A stretch of DNA of 64,000 nt from Ceratothoa steindachneri (GCA_963969495.1 OZ018320.1:77676313-77740312), one strand, 5' to 3'; positions 1 through 10,059 are shown, counted from the stretch's first letter. The notes: generated by a model not told the origin, from the sequence alone. Numbers and translations are program-made.

Positions 1-780
1 GTTTTGACGCATTCAACAAAAGGCTCTGGTCCAAGAAACGTGTCAGCTTTGGCTCTCTACCAATTACACTAGCAAATGATCTACTTTGATGGATCATGTT
101 GCCCTTAGCCAACATGCTGTCATCAGTGGAGCAAATAATAAGGAAACATTTGAGCCAGCAGGCTCAAAAATGCTAGGTATTGATTTGGCAAGATTACCTA
201 TATAAGGTGTATATAGGCAGTGATGTATTATTTATTATTCCAAAAGATTATATAAGAGGTATATAGGCCATGCCATGGTTAGGACTTAGGTAGGTATGTG
301 ATATCACCATAATTTCTGGGTCAATAATACTTTTAGTAGGTATACCCAGTGTCACATAATTGCCCATAGATTCTAAACCTATGGAGATCCCATTTTTAAT
401 TTTCCTGGAGCTATGGAGGATAGAAAGAAGTAACTTTAGAAAAAAAATTGGGATCTGAGTTGCACTTTGGCCGGGGTCAAAGAGTTCATAAAAAGGTCAT
501 TATGTCAAAAATTGTCAGAAACATCATATTCCACTCATTTGAAACATTTTCATATTAAAATTGTTCAGATTAGTTAATTCTGGCCAAAGTTATGACCCAT
601 TAAGGTTTTGGGTCAATCAGTTTGACTAAAGATTGATCTGGCCATAAATGACCACAATGAACAGATAGGCCTCATAATTAGTATGTGAACTTTATTCATC
701 ATAACCAACAAGTGATGTAAATTTCATGTGATTCTGTGACCAAGATGTCAGGAGGGTGTGTACACTTCATGTAGAATGCC
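1..780. other. No recognisable feature
   Basis: AT-rich sequence with no coding signal I can recognise on either strand. It lies beyond the 3' end of the CR1 copy that starts near 781. I see no tandem structure apart from two short related phrases containing TATATAAGGTGTATATAGG-like words near 200-270. Confidence 0.5.
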
Positions 781-803
781 CCAAAACCTTCCTTCCCATA
801 TAA

Positions 804-1578
804 TCATCTAATCTGTGTTTGAAAACATTCAAGTTTGGACTGTACTGTCTCATTGCAAACATTCCAGTAATCTACCACTTGGTAAAAAAAATATTTTCTA
901 ACATACAACTTGCACCTCTGTTTTTTAATTTTTAAGTGGTGACCCCTAGTCCTATTGCTACCTTCCAACTCAAATAACTTGCTGAAATCCAACTTATCCA
1001 TCCCAGAACAGATTTTAAAAAGCTCAATCATATCGCCCCTCACATATCTTCTCTTAAAGGAGAACATATTTAGTACCCGCAGTCTATCTTGATATTCAAG
1101 GTGCTTCAGGAAAGGTATTATTTTTGTTGCCCTCTTTTGTGGTGACCATGCTTGTATACAGTATTTTAAATGTGGCCTAACATACGAGTTGTAGAGTTTA
1201 AGGATAATCTCTTTACTCTTGTAGCTAACATTCCTCTTAATGTATCGTAGTACCCTATTTGCTCTAATTTTTGCCTCGAAGTACTGCTTTGAAAACTTTA
1301 GTGACCTATATACTACTACGCCTAAGTCCTTCTCATCCTCAACCGAATTCTGCCAATACCCATCCATTTCATAGCTAAGTTCCCTATTATCCCTTCCCAT
1401 GTTAAGAACTTTGCATTTTTAAGGTTAAAAGTCATCTGCCACTTCTGAGCTCAAGTTAATAACTTATTTAAGTCATTGCACTTTAAAGCTACCCTCAACT
1501 TCTTTGATACAGCTGCCAATTTAGTGGCATCAGCAAAAAATGACACTGCTATTTACAGCCTTCCCAAGATCATTTATA
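804..1578 (-). pseudogene. CR1 ORF2 reverse transcriptase, C-terminal part
   Basis: The minus strand encodes the CR1 RT palm/thumb region. Recognisable words are VEDEKDLGVVV, NRVLRYIKRNVSYKSKE, LYNSYVRPHLKYCIQAW and KIIPFLKHLEYQDRLRVLN, followed by the VVDYWN terminal motif. The region that should carry the catalytic F-A-D-D reads F-A-D-A, so the second aspartate is lost. The reading frame is open from 1400 to 804 but broken upstream. It is dead as an enzyme. Homology to the other CR1 copies in this window is unmistakable. Confidence 0.85.
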
Positions 1579-1842
1579 CAGGGTGTTCGGAAAGTCACTG
1601 CACTTTTCTAATAATTTTTTTATTTCAGATTTCAACACCAAACCATTTATGTTAATAAATATGTAAGTGCAACTGATAGCGGTGTTTAGAAACAAAATAA
1701 GAAGGGTCTAAGCCTGTATTGATGCCAAGGGGGCACTTTCAACATAATTTATAATTGTCATTCATATTTACCTCCTGTATTCAATATTGAAACATTTATG
1801 TTAATAAATATGTAAGTGCACAGTGACTTTCTGAACACCCTG
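1579..1842. mobile_element. mariner-type MITE, 264 bp, TA duplication
   Basis: A short non-coding element with terminal inverted repeats: the left end reads CAGGGTGTTCGGAAAGTCAC and the right end is its near-exact reverse complement (CAGGGTGTTCAGAAAGTC read inward). It is flanked by TA on both sides (1577-1578 and 1843-1844). Removing it together with one TA restores continuous CR1 sequence (GATCATTTATA joined to AACTATGAATAA), as in the other CR1 copies here. No ORF is present, so a Tc1/mariner transposase in trans is presumed. Confidence 0.9.
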
Positions 1843-1944
1843 TATAAACTATGAATAATAAAGGGCCTAGAACAGATCCTTGAAGTACACCACTGATATT
1901 GTCGCTCCACTGTGACCTCACCCCCATTCAACACAACTCTTCAT

Positions 1945-2215
1945 TCTGACTGCCAGAGTGACCGAATGTAGTCCCTAATAAGAGGATAAAAGTCACGATA
2001 AGGTAGACTGCGTAGAGTCGGTGTCCGAATGGCTGTAATTCGAGCTGCCTCATCGGTCCGCTCGTTACCCCGGACTCAGACATGACTAGGAACCCAGCAA
2101 AACTCTACTTTGTATCTGGAAGAGTTCTTGACCAACCAGGAATGTATTTTCGAGACAATGGGATAGTCAGAAGTTAGAGAGCGAAGACTGTATAGTACGC
2201 TTCTTGAATCAATAA
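1945..2215 (-). pseudogene. RNase H domain fragment of a Jockey/I/R1-type LINE
   Basis: The minus strand gives an RNase H-like C-terminal half: IDSRSVLYSLRSLTSDYP, then KVEFCWVPSHV, one TGA stop where glycine is usual, then RGNERTDEAAR and LPYRDFYPLIRDYI. The WVPSHxGxxGNExADxxA pattern is the conserved end of the RNase H domain carried by Jockey, I and R1-like LINEs. CR1 elements do not encode RNase H, and the fragment interrupts CR1 RT sequence, so it is a foreign scrap. I could not define target duplications. Confidence 0.75.
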
Positions 2216-2790
2216 AAACAGTAAAGGCAGTGTTTCCTGTCTTTCAGCCATTCAGTTATCCAATTTAAAACGTTCCCACATATCCCATGCAGCTTTAATT
2301 TATGAACTAGTCTTCTATGTTGAACCTTATCAAAAGCTTTGCTAAAATCTAAGTAAATTACATCAACATTCTCTCCATTATCTAAGTTAGTCACATAGTA
2401 AATAAAACCCAGCAAATTTGTTAAATACGATCTACCCCTTTCTAAACACATGCTGAGCACCATATATTACCCACTCTTTACTTGGTCACAAATTCCCTTC
2501 TTAACCTTCTCAAAAATTTTACAAACTATAGAAGGTTAGTTTTACTGGTCTAAATTTATTCTGGTCCTCTTTACTTCCCTTCTTTAAAATTGGCACTACA
2601 TTCACTAATTTCCAATCATTAGGTATTTTTCCAAACTAATGATTTTGTATATATCCTCTCAAGAGCTACTGCAATACTATCTACACCTTTGGGTAACCTA
2701 GAATGAATGTTGACTGGGCCAGATGACTTACTAGTATTTAACTCTAATATAAGCCCTTTAATTATCTCCCTGTTGACATTATGTATTCAA
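2209..2790 (-). pseudogene. CR1 ORF2 reverse transcriptase, N-terminal part
   Basis: The minus strand encodes the fingers/palm of CR1 RT: NVDVIYLDFSKAFDKVQHR (the first catalytic aspartate motif is intact), VHKLKLHGICGNVLNWI, and upstream ELNTSKSSGPVNIHSRL-like sequence. Frameshifts separate the pieces. It is continuous in orientation and order with the C-terminal part at 804-1578. Confidence 0.8.
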
Positions 2791-2796
2791 CACGAA

Positions 2797-3069
2797 AGGA
2801 TGTGTGAAAGTAGAGTAAAAGGCATTGTTTCAGGTGTGCTTCCGAGAATGGATGTGGGGATGGAATGGTTGTCTTGTGCAATGGGGTTGAATGAATATGT
2901 GAAAGGTTTGTGCGAGGAGTCAGGATTGGTGTTTGTAGATGTTTGGAGTGGGTTTTATGGGAATAAGAGTTTGTATGCGATGGATGGACTCCATCTGAGC
3001 AGAGATGGGGTTGAGGTTTTGTGGCGGGAATTAGATAGTGTTATTAGGTCTTTAGAGGCGGGAAACTAG
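2797..3069 (+). pseudogene. CR1 ORF1 esterase domain, C-terminal end
   Basis: Plus-strand sequence matches the C-terminal half of the CR1 ORF1 SGNH-type esterase: GVLPRMDVGMEWLS, VFVDVWSGF and the closing motif YAMDGLHLSRDGV, whose D-x-x-H supplies the last catalytic pair of the fold. The N-terminal GDS and GxND motifs are missing because the copy starts inside the domain at the inversion junction. The domain is known from CR1 ORF1 proteins. Its role in retrotransposition is unsettled. Confidence 0.75.
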
Positions 3070-3095
3070 GTTTTTATAGTGGTCAGGGAAATTTA

Positions 3096-4147
3096 ATGGC
3101 TCAAAGTGAGGCAGGGAAAGGAAGCAAACACAGATTTGTAGAAGGTAGGCAGGATAATGGAAGTGCTTTAGGGTTAAATTACTTGAGTAGTGATAGTGGT
3201 CAGGAAAATACAAGAGTACAGGGTCGGGGAAGGAGAGAAAGGAGATGCAGAGGAGATAGGCCCTCAGGTGCTTCAGGGATAGGTGGGCTGAGTTGTCTTT
3301 ACACAAATGCTCGTAGTCTTAGAAATAAGAGGGATGAATTATTTAGTTATATCATTCATGAAGATATAGATATAATATGTATAGTTGAATCATGGGTTAA
3401 TGCAAATATATTTAATGATAATGTGAGTGAATTTGAACTAGAGGGTTATACTATGTACATTAATTAGTCAAAGGAGAGATAGGACTGGTGGTGGGTTGAT
3501 TATTTATGTCAGAAATAGCATTTCTTCAAATCTAAATAACTCTATAAAGCAAGAAGGTGAATCATTATGGATAGATATTAAGATAATACACTTGGGAGCT
3601 TTTTATAGACCACCAGGACAGATTGATTGTATTGATGAGTTAATGATTAGGGAAATAAGTCAAGGATGCAAAGAAGATACAGTTATTCTTGGTGACTTTA
3701 ATTTAACTTCTGTAGACTGGCAAAATATGATAGGAAGAGATAGAGCAAGTTGTAAGTTTATGGAGTGTTTTGAGGATAACTTTTTGTCCCAATTTGTTAA
3801 TAAGCCAACAAGGGGTGCCAATATATTAGATCTAATTCTTTCAAATGATCACTTGGTTCAAGGATTGAGTGTAGGGGATCATTGGGAAACGGTGATCATC
3901 AGATGGTTCGGTTTAATTTGCAAATAGTTAAGGGTAGATCAACGACAAACTCCACAAAAATTGCAAATTTTTATAGGGGAGATTACAGTAAATTACGCAA
4001 AATGCAATATCAGATTAGGTGGGATATAGAATTCCATGGAAAGAATACTTATGAGATGTGGGATATTTTTAAGACTATATTAAACATGGTTCAGTAACAG
4101 TATATTCCAATCAAGTCTATTAGGAAGAAATGTAGGAAACCATTATG
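3096..4147 (+). pseudogene. CR1 ORF2 endonuclease region
   Basis: AP-endonuclease-like domain of CR1 ORF2 in several frames. CLYTNARSLRNKRDELFS is the first catalytic block, then IVESWV (metal-binding glutamate), GAFYRPPGQ, ILGDFNLTSVDW and NILDLILSNDHLV. The final SDH block is damaged by a frameshift near 3880 (GDHWET followed by DHQMVRFNL in the other frame). There are stops at 3465 and within 3925-3960. It ends near 4147 at a sequence encoding RKKCRKPLW. Confidence 0.8.
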
Positions 4148-4192
4148 GGGCCATTCTCCCACCCTTTTTCCCAATACTCTCTCCCTCCTTCT

Positions 4193-5138
4193 GTAAGAAT
4201 GTGTGTGTGAATGGGAATGGGTTTGTTGTTTTTTGTTTACTTTATGTATAAAATAAATTATCAGGTTTTTTTTCTTTCCAGGTGCCATATTCTGGAAAGG
4301 TCTTAGTTTCATATATATCTTTATATAGCAAACAAGATATTACTTTGCCCTAAGTAAATTTAACGAAGCGCCATATTCTGGAAAGGACTGTATCATATAT
4401 CTTTATATAGCAAACAAAATATTACTTTGTCTTAAGTAAATTTAACGAAGCGCCATATTCTGGAAAGGACTTAGTTTCATATATCTTTATATAGCAAACA
4501 AAATATTACTTTGTCTTAAGTAAATTTAACGAAGCGCCATATTCTGGAAAGGACTTAGTTTCATATATCTTTATATAGCAAACAAAATATTACTTTGTCT
4601 TAAGTAAATTTAACGAAGCGGCCTATTCTGAAAAGCTATTTATTATTGTTAATGGAGGAGGGCATATCATAGCCACGCAGGAGTGATAAGGTCACTTATC
4701 TTCCATCAAGCGCAGACACCAATAGGCATTTTGCTCGCTCGAGTGGCAGGTGGGTGGATGCCCCCCCCCCCTCTTTGTACCAGGGAGGCCTTTGTCTGTT
4801 AATTATAATGACTGTTGTAGTCCAGATTTTTTTGGTTGTTTGATTTTTTTTAGAATGTTTCTTAGGATCGATTAATAGTATTTGTAAGTAAGATTTGTTT
4901 TGTTTTTTATATTGCGTATATAAAGGAAATTTAGCTGTAATTTTTTGTGTGTAAATAGTAACGAGATCTCTAATATAATCAACCCTGTCCATTGTGAATA
5001 TCATTGTACATTTTTTTTTTTGTTAGTAAAGTACTGTACATACAATCCATTTCATTCTCCTTCGATTTCTCACGCCTGGATTAGTGTAGGAAGTGGGTTG
5101 GATCGATTGGGGTTATTCTAGATTTTTGACCCGCTACA
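4193..5138. repeat. LTR-like segment, TGTAAGAATG ... CCGCTACA
   Basis: Non-coding stretch between two CR1 copies. Either strand can be read as starting TG and ending CA (TGTAAGAATG at the left, CCGCTACA at the right). It contains a tandem array, a purine tract (AATGGAGGAGGG near 4650), and a T-rich then GTAAAGTACTG region near 5010-5040 that resembles the polyadenylation part of an LTR. I could not find matching target duplications, so solo-LTR status is a guess. Confidence 0.3.
4285..4650. repeat. Tandem repeat, about four ~86-bp units
   Basis: Four near-identical units, each containing GCCATATTCTGGAAAGG, then CATATATCTTTATATAGC, then TTACTTTGTCTTAAG and TAAATTTAACGAAGCG. The first unit is the most diverged and the last two are almost identical, which suggests recent array growth. 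Nothing coding is present. Confidence 0.9.
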
Positions 5139-6058
5139 GCGTCCAGAAACAAGGGTATCACCAATCAATGCTTGTCAAGAACTAAATCATGCAGCTATAG
5201 ATATATACAAACAATATTAATATATACAAAACTTAGGAACCATCACAACCTTCCCTCTCCATAAACTCATCCAACCTACTCTTAAATACATTTAAATTTG
5301 GACTACCTACTACCTACTACCCTCCGCGGTAATTTGTTCCAGAAGTCTACCACTCTATTGGTGAAAAAATATTTTCTTAAATCCAACCTACACCTTTGTT
5401 TTTAATTTTCAAGTGGTGACCTCTTAGTCTGATTTCCATCATCTAACTCAAAAAACTTGCTAACATCCAATTTATCTATCCCAGAAAATTTTTTAAAGAG
5501 CTCAATCATGTCCCCTCTCACACACCTATCGAACGAGAACATATTTAATACCCTCAGTCTATCTATATATTCAAGGTGCCTCAGGGAAGGAATATCTTTG
5601 TTGCCCTCCGTTGCACTGACTCAAGAAGGTTAATATCGTGTCTAAAATGTGGGGACCATGCCTGTATACAGTACTCTAGATGTGGCCTAACATAAGAGTT
5701 ATAGAGTTTAAGAATAACCTCCATATTTTTATAACTGACATTTCTCTTAATGAAACCCAGCACTCTATTTACCCTATTTCTTGCTTCAATACACTGCTTA
5801 GAAAACCTTAATGACATATCTATTACTACTCCTAGATCTTTCTCATCCTCTACTGAGCTCAGCCAATGCCCATCCATTTTATAATTAAATTCTCTATTAT
5901 CTTTTCCCATGTTAATAACTTTGCACTTATCAAGGTTGAAAGTCATTTGCCACTTATGTGCCCAGGATAACAATTTTTTTAAATCCTCCTGCACTTTAAA
6001 ATTATCATCAATATCTTTAACTACAGCTGCTAATTTGGTATCATCCACAAAATATGAC
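5139..6058 (-). mobile_element. CR1 LINE copy, 5'-truncated (RT C-terminus and 3' UTR)
   Basis: The minus strand encodes the last third of CR1 ORF2. It begins inside the catalytic motif (FVDDTKLAAVVKD, both aspartates kept) and runs through WQMTFNLDKCKVINMGKDN, VEDEKDLGVVIDMS, LGFIKRNVSYKN and YNSYVRPHLEYCIQAW. The frame is open from 6120 to 5581, then a frameshift breaks the thumb. The 5' truncation point at 6058 abuts the ATAAC-repeat 3' tail of the next CR1 copy. The 3' UTR stops short of the usual tail at 5139. Confidence 0.85.
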
Positions 6059-6344
6059 ATAACATAACATAATTTCACGGATGACAAAAGCCACAAGGGC
6101 CTATCAAAGGTAATCTGCATCCATCAAAACCCACCCACAAAAAGGACCATTGAAAGGAAAAGACAAAATCAAAGTCCCCCCACAATATAATATAACAGAT
6201 GACAAAAGCCACAGGGCCTCTTTTTTAAGGCACCCAAACTCCCAAGAAAACTACATCCAGAGGATTGCGTCCAGAAACAAGAGTATCACCAATCAAGGCT
6301 TGTGAAGAAATAAATCATGCAGCTATAGATATATACAAACAATA

Positions 6345-7603
6345 TTAATATATTTTAACCATATATATATAGGAACCAACACAACCTTCTCTCCCCACAA
6401 ACACATCAAACCTACTCTTAAATACATTTAAATTTGGACTACCTACTACCCTCCGTGGCAATTTGTTCCAGAAGTCTGACACTTTATTATTAATTGCCTC
6501 CCCATGATCGTTTATATAGATGACAAATAATAATGGACCGAGAACTGATCCCTGAGGAATCCCACTGATAACATCCCTCCACTCTGACTTTACACCATTT
6601 AGCACTACCCTTTGCTTCCTGTCTATCAGCCACTCAGCTATCCAATTTGAAACACCCCCACATATCCCAATCATTTTTAATTTATGAACTAGTGTCCTAT
6701 GTGGTACCTTATCAAATGCTTTACTAAAATCTAAGTAAATTATATCTACATTCTCTCCCTTATCTACTTGATCCGTTACAAACTCCAGAAAGTCTAGTAA
6801 ATTAGTCAAACATGATCTACCGGATCTAAACCCATGCTGAGCATCGCTGATTAACCCCTCCCTCTCTAGATGTTGGCAAATCCCTTTTTTAACTATTTTC
6901 TCAAGAATTTTACAGACTACAGGAGTTAGGCTAACCAGTCTAAAGTTATTTGGATCCTCTTTACTACCCTTCTTGAAAATGGGGACTACATTCGCTCTCT
7001 TACAATCATCGGGTATTTCTCCATATTCAAGTGACCTAGTATATAACTTCTCCAGAGCTATTGAGATACTTTCTACCCCTTCTTAAGTATCCTAGAATGA
7101 ATATTATCAGGTCCGGAGGCCTTAGTAGTATCTAACTCACCTATTAGTTCTTTTATCGTCCTCCAATCCACACTAATGGTAGTAAACACCTCTTTCCCTG
7201 ACCCATGAGTACTATACATAAGACTATTTAGCTTCTCCTTTGTAAATACTGATGCAAAATGACCATTTAGTACCTCAACTATTTCCTCATCAGTTTCTCT
7301 CACAACCCCTTCATATTTGATAGGCCCTATTTTAACTCTGCCAGACTTATTATTAATTTTATAGTAACTAAAGAACTTTCTAGGATCTTTGTTGCTATCG
7401 TGAGCTAATTTAATTTCTGACACCCTTTTGTTCTTCTTTATAATCTTATTTAACTCATTCCTAGCCATTCTATAATCACTTAAATTTTGAATATTATTTT
7501 GTACCTGTAATTTTTTATATGCCCTTTTCTTCTCTGAAATTTTTCTAGCTATCTCCTGATTCCACCATAATGGTTTCCTACTTTTGTTCCTAATGGCCTT
7601 CAT
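6345..7603 (-). pseudogene. CR1 ORF2 RT domain, deletion-fused
   Basis: The minus strand encodes KPLWWNQEIARKISEKK (linker), KASGPDNIHSRILKKG, then NVDIIYLDFSKAFDKVPHR, RVVLNGVKSEWRDVISG and PQGSVLGPLLFVIYIND. Immediately after EAINNKVS the frame runs into DFWNKLPRRVV, which belongs to the C-terminus. The FADD catalytic motif and thumb are therefore deleted by a join at the shared word GTGTCAGA-like AAGTGTC. The fused frame stays open to 6345. It cannot be an active RT. Confidence 0.85.
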
Positions 7604-8518
7604 TGGGATACATTGTTAAGAACATAAGAAAAGAAGGAGACTGCAAAAGACCATTCATGGCCTACACTTGGCAGCTCCTGTTCTTGGACTACATTTATTA
7701 TATGCTGGAAAGTATCCCACATCCCATAAGCATTTTCACCTCTGAATTCTACATCCCAGTCTACAAAATTTAGCAAGCTTCGGAGTTTTACATAATCTCC
7801 CTTATGAAAATTTGGAACTTGAACTAAATGATCACTGTTAGAAAGTACTAAATCTAATATATTGTCCCCCCTCATTGGCTCATTAACAAATTGATTCAAA
7901 AAATTATCCTCAAAGCATTCTATGAACCTGCCACTTGTTCTATCCCTACCCATCATATTTTCCCAGTCCACAGAGTTTAAGTTGAAGTCCCCAATAATAA
8001 CTGCATCTGTTTCACATCCCTTACTTATTTCCATTATCATTAGTTCATCCATATCAGTCTGCCCAGGTGGCCTGTAAAAAGCTCCCAAATGCACCATTCT
8101 ATTTTTACTGAACCTAATATCTATCCAAAGTGACTCAACTCCATACTGCTTTATTGAAGTATTTAAACTTGAAACAATGTTTTTTATATAGATAATTATT
8201 CCTCCACCAATCCTACCTGTCCTTTGACTAATGTACATATTATAGCCCTGAAAATCAAATTCACTTATAGTGTCACTAAATTCTATTTCATTAACCCATG
8301 ATTCAGTAACACAATATATCTATATCCTCATTGCTAATATAACTAAATAGCTCATCCTTCTTGTTTCTAAGACTACGAGCATTTGTATAGAAACAATTTA
8401 ACCCCCCTATCCCTGAAGCACCTCTTGAAACCTGAATGACCTCACCTCTATCGCCTTGGAACCTAGTTCTGTTATCTGCCAAGTCTATTCTACTTTCAGT
8501 ACTATAATGTCCTCTCAT
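7600..8518 (-). pseudogene. CR1 ORF2 endonuclease, damaged
   Basis: The minus strand carries CFYTNARSLRNKKDELF, GGGIIIYIKN, HLGAFYRPPGQTD, VIIGDFNLNSVDW and NILDLVLSNSDHLVQ. After this it joins directly to VPNFHKGDYVKL, deleting the ~33 residues that include the catalytic SDHQ block seen in the copy at 23266-24144. A frameshift separates 8239-8302 from the N-terminal block. It is inactive. Confidence 0.85.
7620..7682 (-). mobile_element. 63-bp insertion of a CR1-B 3' tail
   Basis: Compared with the copy at 23190-23215 (GATACATTGTTATTGGAATAC), this copy has about 63 extra bases made only of the CR1-B 3' terminus (GAACATAAGAAAAGAAGG, then GGCCTACACTTGGCAGC), with short GTT-type direct repeats at the ends. 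It is an extreme 5' truncation of the LINE subfamily whose longer copy lies at 10264-11284. Confidence 0.75.
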
Positions 8519-8575
8519 AATTCCCTGACCACTATTAGTATCTAGTTTCCCGCCTGCAAGGACCTAATAACACGA

Positions 8576-8944
8576 TCATACTCCTCCCACAACACATCTA
8601 CTCAAATGTAGTCCATCCATCGCATACATTTCTTTCATTCCAACAAACCTATCCCACACATCCACAAACATGACACCTTCCATTCTACCCCCAACATCCA
8701 TTCTTGGAAGCACACCTGTCACAACACCTTTCATTCTACTTTCTTTCACCTTTTCAATCAACCTCTTGTACCTCTCACGTAACTCACATGCACCCACTTT
8801 CTTCACATCATTCACTCCTACATGTGTAATCACAACCGCATCTGTTGCACAGCCAGACACCAGCTCCTCATACCTATCAGACAGATCTCTCACTCCAGCA
8901 CCCGTCAAACACACCCTCAAACCATTCAATCTACTTGCATTCAA
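8576..8944 (-). pseudogene. CR1 ORF1 esterase domain, fragment
   Basis: The minus strand encodes NGLRVCLTGAGVRDLSDRYE, VVITHVGVNDVKKVG (catalytic glycine and asparagine blocks), GVVTGVLPRMDVGG and MYAMDGLHLS (aspartate-histidine block). A deletion removes the stretch WMSRAIALNDYVRRM found in the better copy at 24168-24743. The N-terminal GDS block lies beyond the truncation at 8955. Confidence 0.8.
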
Positions 8945-8956
8945 CTTCCTATCTAT

Positions 8957-9041
8957 ATGGGTGGGATTTGATTGATACGGATGACCTTTGATAGGCCATT
9001 GTGGCTTCTGTCATCCGTGAAATTATGTTATGTTATGTTTA
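8957..9041 (+). mobile_element. Isolated CR1 3' tail, plus orientation
   Basis: The sequence reads like the CR1 3' end (GGATGACCTTTGATAGGCC, CTTCTGTCATCCGTG, then ATTATGTTATGTTATG) in the opposite orientation to the CR1 body on its left. It is either a very short independent insertion or part of a rearrangement. Confidence 0.7.
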
Positions 9042-9119
9042 ACTCAGTTTGAATATGGCTTGCATATGTGAAATTTGCACTTCGTCTATTGTCAAACTTT
9101 ATTTTTGGATTGAGATAAA

Positions 9120-9329
9120 TTGTTAATCTTTTTGGACGATCATAATTTACTTAAGATTAAAATCACTTGTGAGGTTTGTGGTGAGGCATTAGAGATTAAA
9201 GATAATTTTGAATTAAGATGTTCTAAAAGTAAATGGGACTCAAGTGATCGCGATTATTTTAAGAAACCACCATTTTTTGCAAAAGATTCCCTTTTACCAG
9301 AAGTATACAAAACACAATTAAGTAAATAA
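9120..9329 (+). other. Small open frame of unknown function
   Basis: A 69-codon frame starts MLIFLDDHNLLKIKIT and contains CEVCGEALEIKDNFELRCSK, a possible C-x2-C ... C zinc-ribbon half, followed by a lysine- and phenylalanine-rich tail. Such a ribbon occurs at the start of ISXO2/Merlin-type transposases, where a KxGSFF-like phrase follows, and FFAKDSLLPEVYK is faintly similar. No DDE domain follows. It may be a transposon scrap or chance. Confidence 0.2.
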
Positions 9330-9384
9330 ACAGCGTTTTTCAATTGGGTTATTTTGGGGCATTTTTGTACAAAAATGGTGTGGG

Positions 9385-9735
9385 TATATTTGAACTAGGA
9401 CTCAAACGTGCATGAATATTCATGCATGGGTGAACGAAATATAAATACATAAAAATCTACTTTTTCGGGCGCACAGGCAATCTACATGTTTACCATATAT
9501 TTGATTGGTAAATATGTAGATTGGCAGCACAAACGATGGGACGTAAACAGGGGACTGCTCGTATGGGAGTAAACACTGCAGCCCCCCCCCCCCTTCAATA
9601 ATTCTGAGTTTCAATCAATTGGGGGGTCTGGGGGGCTGTGCTCCCAGTATATAATAATTGGGTAATACTTCAGTTTAGGGGCGCTGTTTCTGGGCTACAA
9701 TCTATTCCTTATGACATGACGGTAGCTTCAAAGGG
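9385..9735. repeat. Unclassified repeat family, copy 1
   Basis: Ordered modules: ACTCAAACGTGCATGAATATTC then GGGTGAACGAAATATAAA (9390-9450), a GGGACGTAAACAGGGG module (9538-9590), a G-rich GGGGGGTCTGGGGGGC phrase with CAGTATATAAT (9620-9656), and GGTAATACTTCAGTTTAGGG with GGGCTACAA (9661-9700). The same modules recur, directly or inverted, at 10060-10262, 11510-11710, 12090-12540 and 12680-13030. Nothing coding is present. Confidence 0.7.
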
Positions 9736-10059
9736 GGCCAATCAAGGCATTGTATTTGTTTTGTTTTTACCTTTCTTCTTTATCATTTTATAAATACTAA
9801 TGTATTAAACTTTATATGCTTCATTTAACTATTTTTGTGGAACCAAGCCATTAATTTCACACACTAGCAACCTTAATTCAACCTTATTTCAAATATTGGC
9901 AACCTAAAACTGAGCACTAAAAAGAGAGTGATACCTGTGAATAGGGTTTATTTGACTTCAATACGACTTGTGTTAATTCCAGGGTCAATTTAATAGACTT
10001 TTCTATAGATCATGGTTTCATTTAAAAGAGGCACAGCTCAATTATAATAGTGAAAGGAG
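9736..10059. other. No recognisable feature
   Basis: AT-rich sequence between two copies of the unclassified repeat family. I see no ORF, inverted repeat or tandem structure. Confidence 0.4.

Larger units (their letters stand above)
781..4147. mobile_element. CR1-like LINE copy with inverted 5' half
   Basis: Two halves of one CR1-like non-LTR retrotransposon meet near 2790 in opposite orientation. From 781 to about 2790 the minus strand encodes the reverse transcriptase and 3' end. From about 2797 to 4147 the plus strand encodes the end of ORF1 (esterase) and the ORF2 endonuclease, stopping at the KPLW motif just after the endonuclease. The part of ORF2 between KPLW and the start of the RT is missing at the join. 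This is the layout expected from twin priming during LINE insertion, with loss at the junction. The copy also carries a MITE (1579-1842) and an RNase H scrap (about 1945-2215). Confidence 0.75.
6059..8955 (-). mobile_element. CR1 LINE copy with internal deletions
   Basis: Minus-strand CR1 element from its pentamer tail (ATAAC repeats at 6059-6075, i.e. TTATG repeats on the sense strand) up to the middle of ORF1 near 8955. It contains ORF2 RT (6345-7603), ORF2 endonuclease (7600-8518) and ORF1 esterase (8576-8944). At least two internal deletions are visible: one fuses the RT palm directly to the C-terminal tail near 6480, and one removes about 100 bp of the endonuclease near 7815. A 63-bp CR1-B tail is inserted at about 7620. 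Confidence 0.85.

Noticed and set aside
4193..5138. Confident solo LTR call
   Set aside because: TG...CA ends exist, but the flanks CCTTC and GCGTC do not form a matching duplication and no partner LTR is seen. Kept only as LTR-like.
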